DNA from: Curvularia sp. ZM96
Taxonomy: Eukaryota > Ascomycota > Dothideomycetes > Pleosporales > Pleosporaceae
Assembly (NCBI GenBank): GCA_022457065.1
Contig: JAJGBQ010000003.1
Location: forward strand, 930,001-994,000
Length of the DNA: 64,000 nt
Direction: 5' to 3'
Below the pieces are notes generated by a model. The model saw only the letters and a list, made by a program, of their open reading frames with translations, searched no databases and had not been told where the DNA came from. Both the position numbers and the translations under genes were made by a program. Below are positions 23,908 to 35,678 of the stretch, piece by piece (within the stretch, counting starts at the first letter, position 1; every line of letters starts with the position of its first letter).

Positions 23908-26900
23908 TCAAGAGTACAGATCTCCGTCCTCGGTCGATTCGCCGAAGCCGCCCTCAGCAATATCCACGCTACTCTTACCGCCATGGTTTGAAGTAGCAGC
24001 TTTGCCTTTACCTTTACCATTGCCAAGCGCCGTGCCACCATCGTTGTTGAGTTCGATATCTGCGGCCCGAATAGTCATACCATCAATCTCATCCGCTGAT
24101 GCGATGGCCTTTCCCTTGCCCTTTCCGCTTGACGAATGCTGGGATGCTGGGCCATCATCTGCTTTCCGCTCATCATCCTTCTTGCCCGCACCCTCGAATT
24201 GTCTCCTCACGCGATCATAATGGCGAAGCTCGTCAGCACTAACACTGGGTACGAGCTCCCTATGGGCCTCCATGAAGTCTTCCTCGGTCACCATGACCGC
24301 CGTGTCTTCCTCCGTGGCTATGTGGTCGAAGAAGTAAGCGATTGTAATGTTGGATGAGTGTGCATCATTGTAGGCCTTGACCTTGTCATCAACCATACGG
24401 GCACTGCGCGTTATGGCCTTGAGCATGGCGTCCGAACACAGAGCATACATGTCAGCACCTGTGTAAGTGAAAGGAAGACCTTCAGATACTCGCTGTAGAG
24501 AGAGTGAGGGATGTAGTGTGAATCTAAAATATATATTAGCACATGCAAGAGTGAAGAAAAGATCGCGGGTACGTACTTCCTCGTCAAGGCCTCCAAGATG
24601 GTTTGCTGTTTCTCATGGGTATCCGACACACCCAGGTAAAGCATCTTATCGAAGCGACCCGGTCGCAGCAGCGCTTGGTCGAGCAAGTCCGGTCGGTTGG
24701 TTGCACCGATCACAAAAACACCCTCTCCCCCGTCACTCATACCGTCCAGTTCGGCCAGGAGCTGACTGACGATACGGTCCATGACGCCACCACTATCGCC
24801 TTGGTTGCCACGCTTTGGCGCAACAGAGTCCAGTTCATCAAAGAAGACGACGCAAGGTCGTGCATCCCGAGCGCGTTGGAAGACACGTCGCACGTTAGCT
24901 TCAGATTCACCGATGTACATGTTGAGCAGTTCTGGACCCTTGACACTGAAGAAGTTGAGCGAGAACTCTGTGGCAATCGCCTTGGCAAGTAGGGTCTTTC
25001 CCGTTCCTGGTGGGCCGTAGAACAATATACCGCTGCGCTTCTTCATACCCTTGGCGAAGAGTTCTGGGCGTGATAGCGGCAGCTGGATAGTTTCCATGAC
25101 TGCATCCTTTACATGTGTGAGACCACCGACGTCTGACCAGCCTACGTTGGGGATCTTGGGTGCTCCAATTGCATCGGCAAAGTTCTTGCGTGCTGCATCC
25201 ACGGCACCATCCAAGTCAGCTTTGGTAAGACTATTGCTCACATGACCACCGGCAAGCTCGATATCTCGTATGGTCACCGCATCTCCAGACTTTAGCAACT
25301 TCGTCGCAGATGCTGCGAGGGCTTCGAGACGTTGGTGTTTCGCGACCAAAGCCCGATCAACGACGTCGACAAGGTCGCCTGCCACCAATGCTGCGGTCTT
25401 GACGGCAACATTGCCCAAGTCGGCATCGGGAGATAGCCTGATACCAGAGTCATCGATGATGCTCCTCAGTATGCCTTCTCGCTCGCCTTCGTCTGGTGCT
25501 GTCATATCGATTTCATGTGTGAAAAGTCCGCGGATGCCCTCCGGCACCTTGTCAATTTCGGTCGTTGTTGCAATCAGTACACGGAAATCGGCAAGGATCT
25601 CTTTCAATGCAGTGTTCATACGATCCGCGGTTAGCGCATCAATGTGCTTGATCAGTAATGTTGTATACTCAGCACCGCATGCCAAAGCTCGCTCTGCTCT
25701 TGCTTTAAGAAATCCTTCAGTCTTGACGTCGCCACCGCCAGCGCCTCCTTCTGTGACAATGTCGAAAGCGTCAATAGAGAATGTGTGCAGGCCAAGGTCT
25801 TCACAAGCCTTGGTAGCAATAGTAGCCTTGCCAATACCACGTTGAGTTGAAGTGATCAATACTGCGATAGGAGGTAGGCCCAGGTGGATTGCCCGGGGAC
25901 TCGTCGCTACAGACATGAGTTCTCGTAATCGTCTGCGAAGTGGTGAGATGTAAGGCTTGGGTAGCTCATCCAAAGTCATTGTCTTTTGCGAGCTTGACAC
26001 TGGAGCTCGTTTTGCGCCTAGGTAGTACTGCCATGCGTTGTCAATAGGTGCAGGAGTCTTGCCCTGCTCACTACCGTTCATCTCCATTTTGGTACTTGCA
26101 GCATCCACGGTAACAGCACCGCCCCAGATATCAGGTTCTTCGCCATCGTGAGACTGATGAGAAGATGTAGACACGTTGCCGATTTTGAACCAGGAGACAA
26201 CCTTGGGATTGCGGCTGCTGACACCTGTACGTTCCTCGCTCGAGTCTGGCTTGGCCTTGGCGAGCAGCTCTTCGTTGCCAGCATCCTCCTCGGTACTGGA
26301 TTGGAAAACAGCTCGGCCCAAAGACTCATCAATAGAAACACCGATGAGATCACCGCTCTTCACAACTCTTCGCTTCTGCTCGAAATGGTCCTTTAGGGCT
26401 GCGAAAAGACTAGGTTGGAGCAGGCGATCAGACGATAGCGGTGTTGACACTTTTAGGAGAGTGACGTCTTTGGCAGGCGGAGGTAGCGATGAGCCAGTCA
26501 AGCGAGGCTTCTGGATCGCACTCCTCGGGAGATGTGATGACTGATTGGGGGCGAGTGGGGTAATGCGGAGGTGGGATGGGCTACCCAAGTTGGCGAGCAG
26601 AATGGGCGAGAGGTATGCATGTAGCGAGGAGACAGGTTGCGAAAAGCCCGAGAAACTGCTTCTTCGATCAAGCTCTGAACTCTTCTGTACTGGATAACGT
26701 GCGACCTTCTTGGACATGGTTTCTGGAAGACCAAAGACCCTAACAGGCCGCCAGTTGGAACTGTCCTCATCATCTACTCCACCGAATGCGCCCAGCCCAA
26801 AAAGAGGATGCGAAGAGGGCGCTTCAGTACCCTCAATCTTGACCCAGTCGCCAGAGAAACATCCGACTTTGACCAATGTGTTGATATCAACAAAGACACG

Positions 26901-28293
26901 GGCCTCCTCATCGTCCTCGCTGCCGGGCTTTGGGTGCACTAGATCATCTGGGATTTTCTGAAGGAGTCCTTGGGCCTTGAAGACCTTGCTTCTACTGGCG
27001 GGACCGCGTGCAGTAGTGGCCGTGAAACTGGAATAGACCGACCCCGGGGTGGCATTTCCATTTGTACGGTAGTTGCCGGGGCGCGGAGTAGCGGAGGTAA
27101 AGGATGAAAGCACGCCTGACGACTGAGGTGGTAGCATAGGCGCATTCAGCGAGATGATGTCGTCGGATTCGTCGGACAAGTCCCCAGCATCGCTCTCTGA
27201 GAGTTCTGACTCGAAATTATCAGTCGACTCTTCTGGAGGAGACACATTGCGCGAATCCAACCGGTCCTCGGCAGCGGAGTAGAAAGTATCATTTGAGGTA
27301 TCGTCAGCCTCTTCGTCGTCGCCGAAGCCGTTCGTGACTGGAGCCTGCCTCACAGGCGGTAGGATGACGGGGTGTTTGGAGCTACTACGGTGTGACTGCA
27401 GAATGACGATGCGTGTACTGGGTAACAACAAGCCTTGCGAGACAGGCTCACAGGCAGTGATCTTGACTGGGGGAGGCGGAACGTGGGTGATGGGATGGGC
27501 AGGAAGCTTCAAGGGAAGCAGGTCACCGGTGTGAAGGACGGTAGGCACTTGGAGGGCTTCGCGTACAGCTTTCCGCCAAACCTCCTCTTGCGCCGCCACA
27601 TCGACTTGCTTTCCTCTCATCCCGTTGGCTTCCAGGGGCCGACTTCTGGGTCCGCGCGAGGCGCCATTGACCTGAGGAATGAAGCCCCCACCAAATTTGG
27701 CGTGCACTTCGTCGAGCTTCCTAAGCGCTTCTGTGTCAAGGTTGACATAGAGCGTGTCCAACACTACCGGCACGACGTCGTATATACGCACTTCAATTGG
27801 CGCATCCCTCCTCTGTGCTCTGTTCGGGGCGACGGTCTGGAGGACATGGGAGAAAGACTGTAGCGCAAGCGATGAGGCCGGAATATGGAGGGACGAGTGG
27901 GGGCGCGCAGTGCCATTCTCAGTTTTCTCAGCCAACCGTACAGGAACGATTGTCCACGGGATGTTTTGTGCAGCGACGGCAGAGCTTGGGAACCACGGGC
28001 TGATGGCAACGTGTCGGATGCGATCTGGGTCTGGGGTTTCTCCGTTCGCTTCTACTCTTGTTAGCTAACCATCCTCTTCCACAATTGTCGGCAGCCTCTT
28101 TCTTTTACATACCAGTGCCCTTACTCTTGCCCTTGGGTGCGGGAAACAGATCGTTGAACAGATCCTCGGATAGAGTCCCAACTTCGCCCTTGATGCGGTC
28201 GTCAAGCAGCAGTCGCGCCGAGATAGGAGGGCGGTCAAGACGTCTTCTTCGTCGCCTCTTGCGCGGATTCGTCACTCCATTAGGCGCGTCCAT
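23908..28293 (-). CDS. PEX6: Peroxisomal AAA ATPase PEX6
   Basis: Three exons in phase: 28113-28293, 24577-28051 and 23908-24523, 1423 residues. The protein has a long divergent N-terminal half, a degenerate first AAA cassette (VLITSTQRGIGKAT in place of a canonical Walker A) and an intact second AAA cassette with Walker A GPPGTGKT, Walker B VVFFDELDS and the SRH region FVIGATNRPDLLDQALLRPGRFD. This one-dead, one-active layout and the length are typical of Pex6, which with Pex1 pulls the receptor Pex5 out of the peroxisomal membrane. The first exon is very basic (RKRRRRRR). The C-terminal tail after the last AAA lid is low-complexity (GKGKGKA repeats). The last intron interrupts the codon after EALTRK, and splicing restores the lid helix FTLHPSLSLQRVSEGLPFTYTGADMYAL in pieces. 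The start at 28293 could be extended to an in-frame ATG upstream. Confidence 0.95.
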
Positions 28294-29203
28294 GGTTATT
28301 TGTGTAGATGTATCTGTCCCAATGGACAGAGGAGTGAGCAATAGGCTCCTTGTTTGGCGCGCATGCGGTCCGGTCGGAGGTGTGATGGGAGCCGTATTGC
28401 CTCGGCAGAGCTAACAGTGGCCGCCAGCTCCGAGTACATGGGTCCGTCCCTGAACACCGACACCCACACTACCATCCTCCCAGGCCACCGAACCGATTCC
28501 ATCGTAGCGTCAAGGGACGACCGCGCGACTCATGCATTTGGACCCTCAAGAAAACGCGGGCTCACCCTATCACGTGCCGAGCAATTTGCCTGTCTTTATT
28601 GGTGGCTTGTCGCATATCATACATTGAAAGCAGCGACCATTTTACACTGTAGCAATTGTATCGCGCCATTGACGAGAGAATATTCTCTTTGCTCTACATC
28701 TTTCCATCCAGCCATGCGTATGAGCGTAGCTTGCTCCATCACTAGCTCTGTACTGGTGTCCAGGCGTTGGGATGCACCGTCACCGGAGACAAGTCCGTTG
28801 ACTCTGCACATGTCAAAGTCAACGTCGCCGCATGCTGCTATAGGTCACCATGCACTATCCTATCCAAAGGCTAACGTGTATCTCGCTTCCCTCTGCAGCT
28901 TCATGATACCCTGGACTTTGTCGTTGAGACGCAGTGACTTTCTGCGGGCCGCTGATTCGTCATTCGTCACCATTTTTCCATTTACACCTGACGTAATGTT
29001 CCAACCAAGGCGCGGGCTGGCCCATCTCGCCCACAACTCACCCACAAAAGCTACCATGCGTCCTCGCCACTCATCCACCTACTACTTCTTAGGATCCGTT
29101 TACGGTAGGCAAAAGTTTATGTTCTGCCGATAGCCGTCTGCTCCGCATCCCATTCGTTTCCCCACAACTGTCATTACATAATTAGGGGTTTCCACATCCC
29201 AAC
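28294..29203. promoter_or_regulatory. Divergent promoter region between PEX6 and the lipase gene
   Basis: About 910 bp between two divergent start codons. A 259-codon open frame crosses it on the plus strand but has no domain or amphipathic pattern, so I treat it as chance. No specific binding site is called. Confidence 0.5.
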
Positions 29204-31385
29204 ATGCCCTCCGTACCGGCGGTCAAGCGTCGTGTCGAGGAGCGACTACATCATGAAGAAGACGATAAGAAATCCAAAACTCAAGCAGCTGTCGAGTTTG
29301 CGCAACAGGCTGAGCGTCTGGGACAGTATACGCCAGAGCAAGAAAATGAGACGACTGGCTCTACACAGGCCATTGAAGCGCACTTTGTAACGCCGCAAGA
29401 CCCTGTAGTTGAGACGGCAGACGGGCACCGGTTGCCTGCTGTGCCCCTTGAGGAGGCGACAAAACTCAACGAGCTAAGGGACATAATCGAGGATCGCCAG
29501 CCGACACAACAACCACCGCTATCGCCCAGGTTACGTGAAGCAAAAGATGGGACAGTACATGGCGTTCTCCCCAAGGAAGCTGAGCTCGAAGGTGAGGGGA
29601 AGTCGGATGCACCCTTGGGAGATTCCAAAGCGCCTTGGAAGACTAATCCATTGTTTCCCCCGTTACCCATGTATGGACCTCCCACGCTACTCAGAAGATG
29701 TCAGTGTTGGTTCTTTCGGTTTTCCTCTGGCATATTGTCCTTTCTGTTCCTTCTGGTTATTATCTTGGGCGCCGCGTTCACATCTCTTCCGGGCATGGTG
29801 CAACATCTATTCTTGTTGCTCACTTTTCGCGACCCGGATAAGCGACGCCCGTTCTACAAAGAGGAGGTCAAGCGGAAGCAAGCTAGGAGGGCGGCAGAAA
29901 AGTCTTGGAAGAAGCAAGGCAAAGTTTTGTCAGAAAAGCAGTTGGAAGGCGGAGAAGACAAGCAAATGGCCGAAGAATACGAACCGTTGGAAGGAGGTCC
30001 CGATCGCCTGATCTGCGATGCTCGCTATTACGCGCGCCGAGTGGGGTTAGATTGTGAAATCTTCAACGTACAAACTGAGGATGGCTTCATCATTGAACTC
30101 TGGCATCTCTATAATCCCCGCGATTACAAGCGCACAAAGCCTGGCCAACGGTCACCACACTCACCCGAGTTGTTTCCTAGCGACGGGACTCGCATCGCTG
30201 GTTCGCAATATGAGCCCGGTGAAAAGAAGTATCCTGTTCTCATGATCCATGGACTCTTGCAGTCGGCAGGCGCATACTGCACAAACGACGACGATAGTCT
30301 TGCATTTTTCCTCGCCAAATCCGGTTACGACGTCTGGCTGGGCAACAACAGATGCGGATTCAAACCTCGACATAGCACCTTGGACTATGGTGATCCTCGC
30401 ATGTGGTCATGGTAAGTCCTATTTCTGGTCATCGTAGAGGGGGTTTAGCCTAACAGCTACTAGGAACATCCGGCAAATGGGTGTAATGGATCTGCCAGCA
30501 CTCATCTCCCGTGTGCTCTCGGAGACAGGCTTCGAGCAACTTGGCCTCATTGCGCACAGTCAAGGCACCACCCAAACTCTCGTCGCCCTTGCCAAGGAGC
30601 AGCGTCCGGAAATCAGCGAGAAGATTAGCGTCTTTTGCGCTCTGGCGCCCGCAGCCTATGCTGGGCGTCTTATTGACAAAGCGCAGTTCAAGTTCATGCA
30701 GGTTATCAGTCCAAACATGTTCCGCGCCGTGTTTGGTATTCACGCCTTCATACCCTTTATGATGACGATGCATGGTCTCCTCCCGGGAAAACTCTACGGT
30801 GCAATGGGATACCGCGTGTTTGCTTTCTTGTTCGACTGGTCAGACACTCGTTGGGAGCGGGATCTAAGAGACCGACTATTCCAGTTTTCTCCAGTCTATG
30901 TCAGCGCAGAGAGTATGCGATGGTGGCTTGGACGCGAGTGCTTTGCGAAGCAAAAGTGCATCTTGGCCACGGGAGAAGAGAAAGCAATCGAGGACAGGGA
31001 AGACAAAGAGCGAGCTGCTGATGGAGCTGGCGACGAGGAGGAGAATGAAGACACACGGAAGTCTGCTGAGCGCTATGCTTGGTACGGGCCTGGAACGCCT
31101 CCTTTTGCGCTATGGGTGTGCGGCGCCGACGATCTTGTCGATGGGCGTCGGCTTCTTCGTCGCTTCGAACGTGGCCGCGAGCCTTATGTCGACGTGGTGC
31201 ACGCCAAGGTGATTGAAGGATACGAACACTTGGACGTCATCTGGGCCATGGATGCGATGGAGAAGGTTGGCAAGGAGGTTCGAGAGGTGATATGGAAGAC
31301 GGCATCCGAGGATGCGCGCAAAGTGTGTCGGACGCCAAAGGGGTGTGAAGACATGGAGGCGTTTTACGAGAGGAGTCGTCACTAG
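29204..31385 (+). CDS. Membrane-anchored acid lipase / sterol ester hydrolase-like
   Basis: Two exons, 29204-30411 and 30464-31385, 709 residues. After a charged cytosolic N-terminus of about 160 residues there is a hydrophobic segment near 170-200 (SGILSFLFLLVIILGAAF) that should anchor the protein in a membrane. The lipase part begins with the Abhydro-lipase motif (DCEIFNVQTEDGFIIELWHLYNP), the oxyanion region MIHGLLQSAGAYC, and DVWLGNNRCGFKPRHS. The nucleophile elbow is AHSQGT with Ser near residue 435 (the usual GHSxG has Ala in the first place); the acid is probably in GADDLVDG and the His in GYEHLDVIW near the end. This layout is that of yeast Tgl1/Yeh1/Yeh2 sterol ester hydrolases on lipid droplets or plasma membrane. 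An acidic insertion (EDREDKERAADGAGDEEE) lies in the cap region. Assignment to the family is firm; substrate is inferred. Confidence 0.88.
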
Positions 31386-31754
31386 CATATAGACGGAGGG
31401 GCTACTGCACGGCACAGCACAGTACAGCACACGAGATATCCCAGGCTTTCGTTCTTGTATAGCATAACTAGATTCGTTAATACATAGAGGATAATTATTT
31501 TTTGCGGCAACACAAACTAGGTCAATGCATAACATTGTGCCGGGCTTTGTGCCCTGCAAAGGCATCCCTGGACGTCTCCCCGCTGGGCTGGGGCAAAGAC
31601 GCCTCGTCGCGTAAACAAACGGCCCCTGCATCGACCCCACCAAGCTACGACCAACGCGGCCCTTCTCACCGCCTGAACCTAGAGCACTTCTACCGTACCT
31701 GCCAGCGTTCGACGTTCCTTTCGACAGTCTGTTTGATACAGCAACCCATCCACC
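31386..31754. promoter_or_regulatory. Alpha-tubulin promoter interval
   Basis: Only 369 bp lie between the lipase stop codon and the alpha-tubulin start, so the tubulin promoter and the lipase 3' UTR share this interval. A repeat of CACAGCACAGTACAGCACA-like sequence sits at 31408-31432. Confidence 0.45.
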
Positions 31755-33713
31755 ATGCGAGGAGAGGTACGTCCGCCTGAATTGGCCCTCCAAAGCCACG
31801 CCCCGCCCTGCTAGCTCCCATGGCCTAGTCGCCGCTTGCATCTCCTTCGATGAGACCAAGCACAAGGGCCGGTCCTCGCTCCCCTGCTGTCTTGAAAGCA
31901 GAGAGTGGAGTGAGTTGGCGAGAGACTTGGGCAATGGTTTCCCATATACAAAAACCACACCACACCAAGACTGCGCGAGCAAAGAAGCACATAATGCTAA
32001 CACTGTACTTAACAGATCTGCCACCTTCACATCGGCCAAGCTGGAACCCAGCTGGGCAACAGCGCCTGGGAGCTGTACGTGACTGCCACGGCATTCGTCG
32101 CAACTCGACCGTTCCACAGCTGACGCGATACTCTCAGTTACCTCCTCGAGCACGGCCTCCTCCCCGACGGTCGCCCTAACCCCGATGCGAAGGACCTCGC
32201 CGAGAATGGTTCCTACGAGACCTTCTTCACTGAGACCAGCAGCGGCAAATACGTTCCCCGTTCTATCTTTGTCGACCTGGACCCCTCTGTACGTGGACAC
32301 CACTCTGAACAAAAGAAAAGCGCTGACGGTACCAGCCCATCGACGAGATCCGAACTGGCTCCTACCGCCAATTGTTCCACCCTGAGCTGTTGATCAGCGG
32401 CAAGGAGGATGCTGCCAACAACTGTGCGTATCTGGAAATCTACCAGACAGGGAATATCGCTAACAACAGCAGATGCCCGTGGTCACTACACCATTGGCAA
32501 GGAGATGGTCGACAGTGTCATTGAGAAGATTCGTCGCGTCGCTGGTAAGCGCTGCCCTTACCATCAGCCCACGACGCTTGCTGACAAGCACAGACAACTG
32601 CTCTTCCCTCCAGGGTTTCCTCATCTTCCACTCTTTCGGTGGTGGTACTGGTTCTGGATTCGGTGCGCTCCTGCTCGAGCGCCTCTCAACCGACTACGGC
32701 AAGAAGTGCAAGCTCGAATTCGCCGTCTACCCTGCTCCCCGCGTCTCCACCTCCGTCGTTGAGCCCTACAATGCTGTTCTCTCTACACACAGCACCATTG
32801 AGAACTCCGACTGCACGTTCCTGGTCGACAACGAGGCTGTCTACGACATCTGCAGACGCAGCTTGGACATCCCCCGCCCCAACTACGAGCACCTCAACCG
32901 CCTGATCGCTCAGGTTGTCAGCTCCATCACCTCCAGCTTGCGTTTTGACGGTGCGCTTAACGTTGATCTGAACGAGTTCCAGACCAACTTGGTCCCGTAC
33001 CCCCGTATCCACTACCCGCTCATCAGTTACGCCCCTGTCATCTCGGCCAAGAAGAGCTCTCACGAGAGTTTCAAGGTCTCCGACCTTACCTTCCAGTGTA
33101 TGTTTTGTATAGTCCACCATGACGTGGACCTTGCTAACTTGAGCAGGCTTTGAGCCCAACAACCAGATGGTTGTCTGCGACCCTCGCAACGGAAAGTACA
33201 TGGCTGTCGCACTTCTGTACCGTGGTGACATTGTTCCCCGCGACTGCTCTGCTGCCGCCGGTGCCCTCAAGGCCAAGTCTTCCTTCAACTTGGTCGAGTG
33301 GTGCCCTACTGGATTCAAGCTCGGAATCAACTACACCAAGTGCGTTTTCCACTCTTCTCGTAGTTCTTATATCTAACATGATACAGGCCCATCAGCGTTC
33401 CAGGCAGCGAACTCGCTTCGGTCGACCGAAGTGTTGCCATGCTTAGCAACACGACTGCCATTGCCGAAGCCTGGTCTCGCCTCGACCACAAGTTCGACCT
33501 TATGTACTCAAAACGTGCCTTCGTGCACTGGTACGTCGGTGAGGGCATGGAGGAGGGTGAATTCTCCGAAGCACGCGAAGATTTGGCAGCTTTGGAAAAG
33601 GACTACGAGGTATAGTGTTTCTCCCCTTCACATGGATCAATTGCTAACAAATTTAACAGGAGGTGGCCAACGACTCACTTGATGACGAGGGCATCGAGGA
33701 GGGAGAGTACTAA
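31755..33713 (+). CDS. Alpha-tubulin
   Basis: Nine exons fit in phase: 31755-31766, 32016-32074, 32138-32288, 32336-32423, 32473-32544, 32594-33097, 33147-33339, 33387-33609 and 33660-33713, giving 451 residues. The first exon is only four codons (MRGE), a common fungal tubulin layout, and is followed by a 249-bp intron. Diagnostic sequences are [20 protein letters not shown], the GTP-binding signature GGGTGSG, the T7-loop region [14 protein letters not shown] and the acidic C-terminus ending EEGEY, whose final Tyr is typical of alpha-tubulin. The His in the second segment and the residues after it mark the alpha rather than beta subunit. It pairs with beta-tubulin in microtubules. The introns are dense in the 5' half. 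Filamentous ascomycetes often have two alpha-tubulin genes; which paralogue this is was not determined. Confidence 0.97.
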
Positions 33714-33998
33714 ATTAGTGCTAAGACGCGAGCAACCATGAGCAATCAGGGAGCATAGCGAGTAGTTAGTTATTGAAATTAATGTCTTGCACTTCTTGTT
33801 GCAGCGTTAGCTGCATATTACAGTTGGTTTTCTATGAGGGCTTCGTGCAGCCAAAATCGCGATTTGATTGGCTCCTGGATTTTTGCCAAGATGTTAGAAA
33901 TTGCCTCTTCTAGCTAGACGGCTCATGTGACGCTCACCAACACCACGATTAACACTTGACAGTTCAGGAGCCGCCTAAGACATATACTAGAATGACTT
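33714..33998. other. 3' flank of alpha-tubulin and start of the repeat island
   Basis: No gene. The sequence is AT-rich and leads directly into the satellite at 33999, where an 8-kb gene-poor region begins. Confidence 0.45.
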
Positions 33999-34173
33999 AC
34001 TGCTACTACTGCTACTACTACTGCTACTACTGCTACTACTGCTACTACTGCTACTACTGCTACTACTGCTACTACTGCTACTACTGCTACTACTGCTACT
34101 ACTGCTACTACTGCTACTACTGCTACTACTGCTACTACTGCTACTACTGCTACTACTGCTACTACTGCTACTA
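33999..34173. repeat. 9-bp satellite (CTACTACTG)n
   Basis: About 19 near-perfect copies of the 9-bp unit CTACTACTG, with one extra CTA triplet near the left end. It gives long open frames on both strands (poly-Ser and Tyr/Cys), which are repeat artefacts. It marks the left border of the repeat-rich island. Confidence 0.97.
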
Positions 34174-35183
34174 AGAAGAAGAATAAGCACTGCAACGAGC
34201 TGCGCGCTAAGTAGAGAGCTACTGTCTAGGCCTTAGCCTAATAAGAGGGAGAGAGAGAAGAAAGAAGCGATAGTAGTACCAAGTAGTGCAGTAGAGGAGA
34301 AGAGTAGTAATAATACTATCTATACTACTTATAGCTAACGCTACACTGACGTTGTACCTCCACTCTATCGCACATCCCCATCAAACCTGGAACAATGGAT
34401 CCAGTTTTCCTTTTCTTCGTTGTGCTCATTTTTCGCTTGTAAAGGTTGACTGTAGCAGCGAGCAATAACTCAGAGAAGTGTAAGATTAATTCATGCTTTT
34501 CTATATCTGTCCTTAAGCTCTTTCATAAGCTAGCAGAGCTATAGGATCGCCTTCTTAACGTTCTTACAGCGCTATAGTAGCGAAGAGTCTTCGCTAGGAG
34601 CGTTAGGGATCTATCCTAAGGTACTCACAGGCCCTGCGCGCTAGTGACCCTCTGTCGAGTCGACGTCGCAACACTGTCGCAACGTCGCACTCTTACATCG
34701 CTCTCTGATCGTCGACCGACAGACGCCTCTCTTCCGCATCCGCATCTTTTCCCATTTCCTCAACGTTGTTTCTCTTCTGCAGCTTCTTGGCTGCGCTTTC
34801 GACGCCCTACTTATGCCGATCCTCTGCTCTGGACGTCCTCCCGCAATCCTGGAAATCAAGTCGATTGTTAGAGGCTATCGACTTGAAAAATCCTAGAAGG
34901 ACAAATGGGGAGTATACATTGTAGTCCTTGAAGAATGTAGCTGCAGACCAATGCTGTAAGTTGGTGGGTTCCCAGGACGGCATCTATGGGAGATTCACTC
35001 ACTACCGATTTGTTGGCTTTTAAATATCTTCGTCTACTATTCTAACTATTATTCTTAGCCAACTAAACATTTCAAAACTCCCTAGACATGTGGGTCGTTC
35101 TATACAGACCGGGTACAAAATAACATACTTCGCGGTTCAATTCTACTTCATTCAGCCCATCAACCCAGTGCTTCTAAGGCTTG
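34174..35183. other. Gene-poor, degenerate sequence
   Basis: About 1 kb with no supported gene. The left half (34200-34620) is rich in TA and CTA/TAG words, as seen in old mutated repeats; the part at 34640-34870 is more balanced in base content and may be a fragment of something else. No domain was recognised in any frame. Confidence 0.45.
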
Positions 35184-35678
35184 CTCTTGCACAACTGGCG
35201 AAACTAGAAAACCTTCTAGTAAGACTGCTCTTTTTAAAAGTAACTGTAGTTGTCGCAGCTACTTATTTTCTACTACGTGCTTAGCACGTAAATTTTACTT
35301 CTAAAAGTAGCCGTAGTTGTTATAGCGACTTGTTCTTTACTGCTTGCTTAGCACGTAGGTAGGCTGGCAAATGGGTTAGGGTAGGGGTAGGGCTGGGTTA
35401 CTTAGTCATCCGACCCAGCCCTACCCCCACCCACCGCCAAGTAACCCAGCCCTGCCCCATACCCACGGTGGGTGTACCATACCCATTTGCCAGCCTACAC
35501 GTAGGACTCACTTTTAAAAGTAGCTGTAGTTGTCACAGCGACTTATTCTTTACCACTTACTTAGCACGTAAGACTTTACTTTGAAAAGTGGCTGTATTTG
35601 TCACAGTTATTTATCATTTAACGTGTTGATAGCAAAGGTGAACTCGTTGATTTTCTAGTTTTACTAGTCGTGGGAGAG
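35184..35678. mobile_element. Short TIR element, hairpin-unit family, copy A (largest)
   Basis: Ends are imperfect inverted repeats: CTCTTGCACAACTGGCGAAA followed by CTAGAAAAC on the left, and the complement of CTAGTTTTACTAGTCGTGGG followed by AGAG on the right. The inside is made of about 70-bp units, each containing AAAAGTAGCTGTAGTTGTC, CAGCTACTTATT and TTAGCACGTAGGACTTTACT. The element has no coding capacity. It is interrupted by a 140-bp fold-back insertion at 35359-35498. Related copies lie at 41483, 47122, 56473, 60921 and 62345. Confidence 0.8.
35359..35498. mobile_element. 140-bp fold-back element nested in copy A
   Basis: Perfect 18-bp terminal inverted repeats, GTAGGCTGGCAAATGGGT at 35359-35376 and its complement at 35481-35498. 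The interior is G-rich in one arm and C-rich in the other (GGGTAGGGGTAGGGCTGGGTTACTT against AAGTAACCCAGCCCTGCCCC), so the whole element can fold on itself. It is flanked by a 6-bp direct repeat ACGTAG (35353-35358 and 35499-35504), and removing the element plus one ACGTAG restores the host repeat unit TTAGCACGTAGGACT. It is therefore an insertion by a transposase acting in trans. A short remnant of the same end occurs near 36268-36283. Confidence 0.88.

Noticed and set aside
28354..29133. 259-codon plus-strand frame between PEX6 and the lipase gene
   Set aside because: No domain, no codon-like bias, and it fills the only space available for two divergent promoters.
33923..34195. Poly-Ser and Tyr/Cys open frames
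   Set aside because: They are translations of the 9-bp satellite.
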